DNA of 10,564 nucleotides from Frankiaceae bacterium. GTDB lineage: Bacteria; Actinomycetota; Actinomycetes; JAVEEJ01. The stretch is from assembly GCA_030840515.1 (NCBI GenBank), contig JAVEEJ010000007.1, forward strand, positions 1 to 10,564, read 5' to 3'. Both the position numbers and the translations under genes were made by a program. Shown piece after piece: positions 5,856 through 10,564 of the stretch. Position 1 is the stretch's first letter; every line of letters starts with the position of its first letter. The notes under the pieces are model-generated. The model was not told the origin of the DNA and did no database searches. It saw only the letters and a program-made list of their open reading frames with translations.

Positions 5856-7409
5856 TCAGACGGGCGTGACGCCGTGCCGGCGACGGGAGAAGTGACGGTC
5901 CTTGCCCCGAGCCGCGCGATAGCGGCGCACCAGCTCGGCGCGCAGCTCCTCGGGCTGGACGATGGCGTCCACCACCAGCTCGCTGGCGAGCCGCACGATG
6001 TCGATGTCCTCGTCGTACTCGGTCCGCTTCGCCTGCACGAACGCGGCTCGCTCGGCCTCGTCCTCGATCGCGGCGATCTTGTTGGCGTAGACGGCGTTGA
6101 CAGCCGCCTCGGCGCCCATGACGGCGATCTTCGCCGTGGGCAGCGCGATCGTCGCCTCCGGCTCGAAGCCAGGACCGGCCATCGCGTAGAGGCCCGCGCC
6201 GTATGCCTTGCGCACGACGACGCACAGCTTCGGCACAGTCGCTTCGGAAATCGCGGTGATCATCTTGGCGCCGTGCCGGATGATTCCCTGCTTCTCCACC
6301 GCCGTGCCGACCATGAACCCGGGTACGTCGGACAGGAAGAGAAGCGGCACGTTGAAGGCGTCGCACAGCTGCACGAACCGCGTCGCCTTGTCGGCCGTGT
6401 CGACGAACAGCACCCCGCCCTTGAACATCGAGTTGTTGGCGACGACGCCGATCACCTGTCCGTCGAGCCGCGCGAAGCCGACCGTGAGCTCCTTCGCCCA
6501 CAGGGCCTGGATCTCGAACAGAGATCCCTCGTCGACCAGCCCCTTGATGTAGCGGCGCATGTCGAAGGCCTGGCGGTCACTCGGTGGGACCAGCGCCCGC
6601 AGGTCCACCGACGCGGGCTCGGCGGCCTCGGCGGCGGGCGGCTCACCGAGGTGGTTCGAGGGCAGGTAGGACAAGTAGCGGCGCACGGTCTCGATGGCCT
6701 CGGCGTCGGACTTCACCAGGAAGTGTCCGACGCCGCTTTCGGTGCAGTGGACGCGGGCCCCGCCCATCTCCTCCAGCGTCGTCTTCTCCCCGGTGACCAT
6801 CTCCACCATGCGGTCGGACCCGAGGTACATCGACGCGTTGCCCTCGACCATGACGACCACGTCGCAGAACGCGGGGATGTAGGCGCCGCCGGCCGCGGAG
6901 GGGCCGAAGAGGGCGCAGGCCTGCGGGATGGAGCCACTGGCCCGCACCTGGTTCCAGAAGATCTTCCCGGCACCGCGGCGCCCCGGGAACAGGTCGACCT
7001 GGTCGGTGATGCGCGCGCCGGCTGAGTCCACCAGGTAGACCATCGGGACGCCGGTCCGATAGGCGGTCTCGATGATGCGGATGATCTTCTCGACGGTCCG
7101 GGCTCCCCATGAGCCGGCTTTCACGGTGGAGTCGTTGGCCATGAGCGCGACCGGGCGACCGTCCACAGTCGCCGTACCCGTCACCACCCCGTCGGCGGGG
7201 AGGTCACCGGCGAGGACGTTGGCGTAGAGACCGTCCTCGACGAACGAGCCTTCGTCGACGAGCAGCGCCACCCGCTCGCGGGCGAAGAGCTTGCCCTTGG
7301 CCGCGTTCGCCACGTGGTACTTCTCCGCACCGCCGGCCATGACGCTCGCCTGCAGCTCGGCGAGATGCGGGTGCCCTGGCTCGTCGTGGATCGGATCGTC
7401 AGTGCTCAC
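5856..7409 (-). CDS. Acyl-CoA carboxylase, carboxyltransferase (beta) subunit
   Basis: Transfers carboxyl from carboxybiotin on a separate alpha/carrier subunit to an acyl-CoA. The 517 residues show two crotonase-like halves. The N-half has DSAGARI (128-134), a DLFPGRRGAGKIFWNQ segment (139-154) and the oxyanion loop SAAGGAY (171-177). The C-half has DVPGFMVG (361-368) and RKAYGAGLYAM (400-410). The DLFPGRR segment resembles methylcrotonyl-CoA carboxylase more than propionyl-CoA carboxylase, but other parts are intermediate, so specificity is unresolved. It lies 30 bases downstream of HMG-CoA lyase and within a run beginning with biotin-protein ligase, which supports a role in branched-chain acyl-CoA (leucine-type) catabolism. 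No biotin carboxylase/carrier subunit is in the window. Start is GTG 7409, with no clear ribosome site. The C-terminus (about 495-517) is Arg-rich and longer than the catalytic core needs. Confidence 0.93.
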   Translation of the reverse strand: MSTDDPIHDEPGHPHLAELQASVMAGGAEKYHVANAAKGKLFARERVALLVDEGSFVEDGLYANVLAGDLPADGVVTGTATVDGRPVALMANDSTVKAGSWGARTVEKIIRIIETAYRTGVPMVYLVDSAGARITDQVDLFPGRRGAGKIFWNQVRASGSIPQACALFGPSAAGGAYIPAFCDVVVMVEGNASMYLGSDRMVEMVTGEKTTLEEMGGARVHCTESGVGHFLVKSDAEAIETVRRYLSYLPSNHLGEPPAAEAAEPASVDLRALVPPSDRQAFDMRRYIKGLVDEGSLFEIQALWAKELTVGFARLDGQVIGVVANNSMFKGGVLFVDTADKATRFVQLCDAFNVPLLFLSDVPGFMVGTAVEKQGIIRHGAKMITAISEATVPKLCVVVRKAYGAGLYAMAGPGFEPEATIALPTAKIAVMGAEAAVNAVYANKIAAIEDEAERAAFVQAKRTEYDEDIDIVRLASELVVDAIVQPEELRAELVRRYRAARGKDRHFSRRRHGVTPV

Positions 7410-7417
7410 GCGACGGG

Positions 7418-7423
7418 AGAGTA
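7418..7423 (-). promoter_or_regulatory. Possible internal -10 box before the carboxylase gene
   Basis: The reverse strand reads TACTCT, eight bases before the GTG at 7409, within the 30-base gap after HMG-CoA lyase. The gap has no Shine-Dalgarno, so an internal near-leaderless promoter is possible. The spacing is two bases longer than at the other candidate sites in this window and no -35 is evident. Confidence 0.25.
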
Positions 7424-7439
7424 CGGGGCGCGGGGGGAG

Positions 7440-8357
7440 TCAGCCGACCGGGATGGTGCGGGTGCGCGGCCCGGCGCGCAGAACCTGCGACGGCAGGGTG
7501 CGGCCGACCAGTCGCTCGGCCTCGCGGGCCGCTCCGATCATGGCCTCGAGATCGACCCCCGTCGCGACGCCCATGTCCTCGACCATGTGCACCAGCTCCT
7601 CGGTCGCGATGTTGCCCGTCGCGCCCGGTGCGTAGGGGCAGCCGCCCAGACCTCCGACGGAGGCGTCGAAGTCACTGACTCCGAGCTGGAGCGCGGCGAG
7701 GACGTTGGCCAGCCCGGTGCCGCGGGTGTTGTGGAAGTGCAGGTTGACACCCGCGTCGGGGTTGGCCATGCGCATCTCGCCGACCAACGCGGTGACCCGC
7801 GGTGGGGTGGCCATGCCGGTGGTGTCTCCGAAGCCGATGCTGTCCGCGCCGTCCCGCACCGCCCGGCCTGCGACAGCGACAACGCGGGAGACGGGTACGT
7901 CGCCTTCGTAAGGACAGCCCCAGGCGGTGCTCACGATCACCTGGCAGGTGGCTGCGCGGTCATGCGCCAGTGCGATGACCTGCGCGATCTCGTCGAGCGA
8001 CTCCTCGGTGGAGCGGTTCACGTTCTTGCGGTTGTGGGTGTCGCTCGCGCTGACCACGACCTCGATCTCGTCGAAGCCGGCTTGCAGTGCGCGCTCCGCG
8101 CCGCGGAGGTTGGGCACGAGCGCTGAGTAGCGCACACCGGGCACCCGTTCGATGCCGGACCACACCTCGTCGGCGTCGGCCATCTGCGGGATGGCCCGCG
8201 GGTGCACGAAGGAGACCGCTTCGATGCGCTGCACCCCCGTGTGGGAGAGCGCGTCGATGAGCGCGACCTTGGATGCGGTGGAGATCGGGTCCTCGTTCTG
8301 GAGCCCGTCGCGGGGGCCGACCTCGCGCAGGCTGATGCGCTCCGGCAGGTCGCTCAC
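7440..8357 (-). CDS. Hydroxymethylglutaryl-CoA lyase
   Basis: Cleaves 3-hydroxy-3-methylglutaryl-CoA to acetyl-CoA and acetoacetate, the last step of leucine breakdown; a cytosolic TIM-barrel metalloenzyme. The 305 residues are of normal length. REVGPRDGLQNE (11-22) carries the catalytic Arg16/Asp17 pair, GDTTG follows near 175, the metal-binding His-x-His is HFH at 207-209, and the signature GGLGGCPYAPGATGN contains the active-site Cys240. All key residues are intact. The GTG start at 8357 overlaps the stop of the PH-domain gene by four bases (GTGA, 8354-8357), so the two are translationally coupled. The carboxylase gene follows 30 bases downstream. Related HMGL-like enzymes on other substrates exist, but the Cys-containing signature argues for true HMG-CoA lyase. 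Confidence 0.94.
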   Translation of the reverse strand: MSDLPERISLREVGPRDGLQNEDPISTASKVALIDALSHTGVQRIEAVSFVHPRAIPQMADADEVWSGIERVPGVRYSALVPNLRGAERALQAGFDEIEVVVSASDTHNRKNVNRSTEESLDEIAQVIALAHDRAATCQVIVSTAWGCPYEGDVPVSRVVAVAGRAVRDGADSIGFGDTTGMATPPRVTALVGEMRMANPDAGVNLHFHNTRGTGLANVLAALQLGVSDFDASVGGLGGCPYAPGATGNIATEELVHMVEDMGVATGVDLEAMIGAAREAERLVGRTLPSQVLRAGPRTRTIPVG

Positions 8358-8878
8358 CCGGCCTCGCCTTCCGGCGGGTCGATAACGTGCCCGGTCTGCG
8401 CCTCCACCTGGCGGTACACCTCGCGCTGCACCGTCTCGACTCGGGGAACCGAGCTCAGCACCAGCTGTCCGCGTTCACCCGCGGATTCGATGACCAGCGT
8501 TCCGCAGCCGAGCATCCGGTCGATCACGCCGTGGGAGAACGACGCGTCGTTCACCCGGGTCAGCGGCATGTCCCGTCCCTGCCTGGACAGGATGCCGCTG
8601 CGGGTGATCAGCCTGCGCGTGGTCAGCACGTAGAGCGTGGTGCGCCAGCGCAGGAACGGGATCACGGCCCAGAAGAGCAGCGCCAGCACGCCTGCGACCG
8701 CGACCACCCAGCGGAAGAAGTCCTGGAAGCGGCCCTCAGGGATGACGGCGATCAGATAGCTGCCCAAGCCGACGACGAGCGGCACCGACAGGGCAGGCAG
8801 CAGCAGCGCCTTCCAGTGGGGGTGCAGCTCGAGGACGATCTCCTCATCTTCGCCGAGCAACCGCCGGGGGTATGCCAT
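8354..8878 (-). CDS. PH domain-containing membrane protein (bPH2/DUF304 type)
   Basis: A 174-residue protein with two membrane helices at about 23-47 and 55-78, followed by a cytoplasmic bacterial PH-like domain at about 80-150. The characteristic run YVLTTRRLITRSGILSR (83-99) and the LTRVNDASF strand (106-114) are visible, as in YdbS-like proteins. Function is unknown in bacteria; it likely acts at the inner face of the membrane. It corresponds in context to mycobacterial Rv3278c, which also neighbours birA. ATG 8878 is the natural start just before YPRRLLGEDEEIV; no Shine-Dalgarno is seen. It follows birA by 12 bases and its TGA overlaps the start of the HMG-CoA lyase gene, so it sits inside an operon. 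Confidence 0.9.
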   Translation of the reverse strand: MAYPRRLLGEDEEIVLELHPHWKALLLPALSVPLVVGLGSYLIAVIPEGRFQDFFRWVVAVAGVLALLFWAVIPFLRWRTTLYVLTTRRLITRSGILSRQGRDMPLTRVNDASFSHGVIDRMLGCGTLVIESAGERGQLVLSSVPRVETVQREVYRQVEAQTGHVIDPPEGEAG

Positions 8879-8890
8879 GACCAGATCGTG

Positions 8891-9700
8891 TCACGCCGAG
8901 CGCACGTGCTCCACGTCGCCGCTGCTCACCGCGGTCACCGTCCCGTCGTCGCTGCGGACGAGCAACCGCCCGTCCGGATCGACAGCGTCGCCGGCACCCT
9001 CGAGGACCCCGCCTCCCGTCAACGTGACCCGCACCCGGGAGCCGAGGGTGACGCAGGCGGCGGCGTACTCGCTCCGCAGCTCAGCGCTGCTCCCATCGCG
9101 CAGCCCCCACCCGTCGTACGCGTTCCCCAGACTGCGCAGCGCAGCGCGAAACAGGGTGTCGCGATCGATCACCGGCGACTCCTCGATCGCCAGCGACGTC
9201 GCCTGCGGCGGGAGCTCCTCCGGGCGCGACGTCACGTTCACGCCGATGCCGAGGACGACCGCGTCGCCGCTGACCTCCGCGAGCACCCCGGCGAGCTTGC
9301 GACCACCGACCAGCAGGTCGTTCGGCCACTTCAGGCCGACAGCGAGCTCGGTCAGCGCGACAAGGGACTGCTGAAGCGCGAGGCCGGCCAGCAGCGGAAG
9401 CCACGACCAGGTCGCGCGGGGAGCGCTCGGACGCAGAAGGACGGAGAAGGTCAGCCCGGCGCGCGCCGGGGACGTCCAGCTGCGGTCGAGGCGGCCGCGG
9501 CCGGCGTCCTGGTGCTCCGCGACCACGACCAGACCCTGGGCGACGCCATCGCGTGCCGCGGCGGCGACGTCGGCGTTCGTGGACTGCGTCCGTTCCAGGA
9601 CCCGCAGCTCGGTCCACACCGACCCCTCGTGCAGCAGCGCCCGGCGCAAGCCACGCTCGGAGAGCGGAGGGCGCTCGAGGTCCGAGTACGGCGAGCTCAC
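8891..9700 (-). CDS. birA: Biotin-[acetyl-CoA-carboxylase] ligase, without DNA-binding domain
   Basis: Activates biotin with ATP to biotinyl-AMP and attaches it to the carrier-domain lysine of biotin-dependent carboxylases. The 269 residues show TQSTN (38-42), the biotinyl-AMP loop GRGRLDR (67-73), KWPND (124-128, with catalytic Lys124) and GIGVNV (near 150), followed by a C-terminal SH3-like domain containing DGRLLVRSDDG. There is no N-terminal helix-turn-helix, so it is a group I ligase and not a biotin repressor. GTG 9700 is preferred: the protein then begins SSPYSDLERPPL, as in actinobacterial homologues, and a TANNNT box lies six bases upstream. The frame stays open to an ATG at 9832, but that extension overlaps the divergent lipoprotein gene and looks non-coding. 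It heads the run leading to accD, a natural substrate-partner link. Confidence 0.93.
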   Translation of the reverse strand: MSSPYSDLERPPLSERGLRRALLHEGSVWTELRVLERTQSTNADVAAAARDGVAQGLVVVAEHQDAGRGRLDRSWTSPARAGLTFSVLLRPSAPRATWSWLPLLAGLALQQSLVALTELAVGLKWPNDLLVGGRKLAGVLAEVSGDAVVLGIGVNVTSRPEELPPQATSLAIEESPVIDRDTLFRAALRSLGNAYDGWGLRDGSSAELRSEYAAACVTLGSRVRVTLTGGGVLEGAGDAVDPDGRLLVRSDDGTVTAVSSGDVEHVRSA

Positions 9701-9706
9701 TCGGGA

Positions 9707-9712
9707 ACCGTA
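9707..9712 (-). promoter_or_regulatory. -10 box for a leaderless birA transcript
   Basis: The reverse strand reads TACGGT (TANNNT) and ends six bases before the GTG at 9700. There is no Shine-Dalgarno. No convincing -35 is found at 16-19 bases. This box and the divergent lipoprotein start share only 34 bases (9701-9734), so the two promoters must overlap. Confidence 0.5.
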
Positions 9713-9734
9713 GGCGTTGTGTGACCATCGGACC

Positions 9735-10564
9735 GTGGCCGGCCGGGGGAGGACGACAGCGCTTCTGCTTGTGCTGGCCGCAGTCGCGCTGTCGGCCTGC
9801 GAGGTGAGCAGCGGGCCACGGGACCGCTCCATCGACGCGACACCTCAGACCGGCGACGTCGTCGTCCGGGGAACGCTGGTTGCACCCGATGCCCGCGAGG
9901 TCTCCGGTCGCAAGGTCTCCGCGGTGCGGATCAAGACCGGCGGCGACCTGCTCACCGACCTGTTCACCACCGTCTTCACCGGTGGCCTGGCGAGCCTCGG
10001 ATGCCTGGGCGGCGACGGGCCGCTCGAGTTCTGCCGTGTCGGTGACTACTCGACCCAGACCACGACGGGCGGTGCATTCGCGTTCCGGCTGCGCGCCGGG
10101 GACGTCACCTCGAGCGGCGGCCGGCGGCGGGCCTTGGACATCTCGACCGGTCTGTCCCCGGCCGCCGGTGAGATCACCGGCCCGATCGTGTCGGTGCGCG
10201 TGCAGCCGAAGGAAGGCGACACGGCCTTGAGCCTCGGCAAGCTGGCCGTCTGGGACGGGGCGGTGCAGGCCGCGGGCGCCGAGGTCGCCACCTTGAGCTG
10301 GACAGAGCCCCCGGGCACTGGGGCGGTGAACGTCCGGCTGGAGGAGCAGAGCCGCGGGCTGCACATCAGCCTGGCCAACGCGTCGCGACCGGCAGTCCTC
10401 GACGCCCGAGTGCTCGAGGACAGCCACCCGACGATGACCGTCGGCGCGAACGGACGCATCTCGGGACGCAAGGCGGTCTGGTTGTCGGCCGGACGCCAGG
10501 TGACCGGTGCGGCGGGCGCTCCTGCCTCGCGGGACGTCGGCTGCTCCGTCACGCTCGCAGCAGG
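9735..10564 (+). CDS. Predicted lipoprotein of unknown function, C-terminus cut by window edge
   Basis: A forward frame of 276 residues in the window, open to the right edge. It starts with a short basic N-region (VAGRGRTT), a hydrophobic stretch (9-19) and a lipobox LSAC ending at Cys22, so it is exported and lipid-anchored on the outer face of the membrane. The mature part is rich in short beta-strand-like stretches and Thr/Gly/Ser. The segment TTTGGAFAFRL (about 113-123) loosely resembles carboxypeptidase-regulatory-like beta-sandwich domains. The mature part has further Cys, including a pair near 91 and 100 that could form a disulfide. I recognise no named family. An in-frame TAG at 9711-9713 makes GTG 9735 the first possible start; codon use stays high-GC to the edge, which supports coding. 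It is divergent from birA by 34 bases. At the leaderless -10 position stands only GACCAT (9723-9728), a poor match. Confidence 0.8.
   Translation, partial: MAGRGRTTALLLVLAAVALSACEVSSGPRDRSIDATPQTGDVVVRGTLVAPDAREVSGRKVSAVRIKTGGDLLTDLFTTVFTGGLASLGCLGGDGPLEFCRVGDYSTQTTTGGAFAFRLRAGDVTSSGGRRRALDISTGLSPAAGEITGPIVSVRVQPKEGDTALSLGKLAVWDGAVQAAGAEVATLSWTEPPGTGAVNVRLEEQSRGLHISLANASRPAVLDARVLEDSHPTMTVGANGRISGRKAVWLSAGRQVTGAAGAPASRDVGCSVTLAA

Noticed and set aside
5809..6501. N-terminal extension of the membrane protein frame to an ATG at 6501
   Set aside because: It overlaps the carboxylase coding region in another frame and is Arg-rich nonsense; the zinc ribbon begins right after GTG 5808.
5334..7025. 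Forward open frame of 563 codons opposite the carboxylase and the membrane protein
   Set aside because: It spans two confirmed reverse-strand genes and their gap, and has low-complexity Arg/His/Asp composition.
8387..9724. Forward open frame of 445 codons opposite the PH-domain gene and birA
   Set aside because: Antisense to two recognised genes, with no motif and Arg/Gln/His-rich composition.
9701..9832. Extension of birA to an upstream ATG at 9832
   Set aside because: The added 44 residues do not resemble biotin ligases and overlap the divergent lipoprotein gene; GTG 9700 has a -10 box and a family-like N-terminus.
9461..10106. Exact 16-base repeat at 9461-9476 and 10091-10106
   Set aside because: About one such repeat is expected by chance in 10 kb of strongly GC-biased sequence, and both copies lie inside coding regions in different contexts.
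9081..10427. Reverse open frame of 448 codons across birA and the lipoprotein gene
   Set aside because: It is out of frame with birA and antisense to the lipoprotein frame, which has a signal peptide and lipobox.

Overview
The window looks like chromosomal DNA of a high-GC actinobacterium. The sequence is very GC-rich throughout, most genes start with GTG, several starts lack a Shine-Dalgarno site and instead have a TANNNT box six bases upstream (typical of leaderless actinobacterial transcripts), and the gene set (acyl-CoA dehydrogenase, purE, GtrA, PH-domain membrane protein, birA, accD) recalls the Mycobacterium tuberculosis fadE25-purE-purK-Rv3277-Rv3278c-birA-accD5 neighbourhood. That comparison is from memory. 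I cannot place the organism below phylum level.

Layout, left to right. (1) 1-571, minus: a P-loop nucleotide kinase-like protein cut by the left edge. (2) 684-1052, plus: a small GYD-domain protein. (3) 1061-2756, minus: an acyl-CoA dehydrogenase followed by purE. (4) 2785-3264, plus: a GtrA-family membrane protein divergent from the dehydrogenase. (5) 3280-9700, minus: a five-gene run read as birA, a PH-domain membrane protein, HMG-CoA lyase, an acyl-CoA carboxylase beta subunit, and a very large polytopic membrane protein with an N-terminal zinc ribbon. (6) 9735-10564, plus: a lipoprotein of unknown function cut by the right edge.

How the genes may work together. The birA-to-accD run joins biotin-protein ligase, a subunit of a biotin-dependent acyl-CoA carboxylase, and HMG-CoA lyase. 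These are consistent with leucine/isovalerate-type acyl-CoA breakdown, with the ligase charging the carboxylase's biotin carrier. The biotin carboxylase/carrier (alpha) subunit and methylglutaconyl-CoA hydratase are not in the window. PurE is of the class I type, which needs PurK, yet purK is absent here although it commonly sits next to purE in actinobacteria.

No gene-free stretch exceeds 300 bases; the longest is the 112-base divergent region at 572-683. I saw no tRNA, rRNA, CRISPR array, insertion sequence, attachment site, replication origin or convincing rho-independent terminator. The window is mostly ordinary core-genome sequence. The least explained parts are the zinc-ribbon membrane protein, the lipoprotein, and the recurrent leaderless GTG starts.
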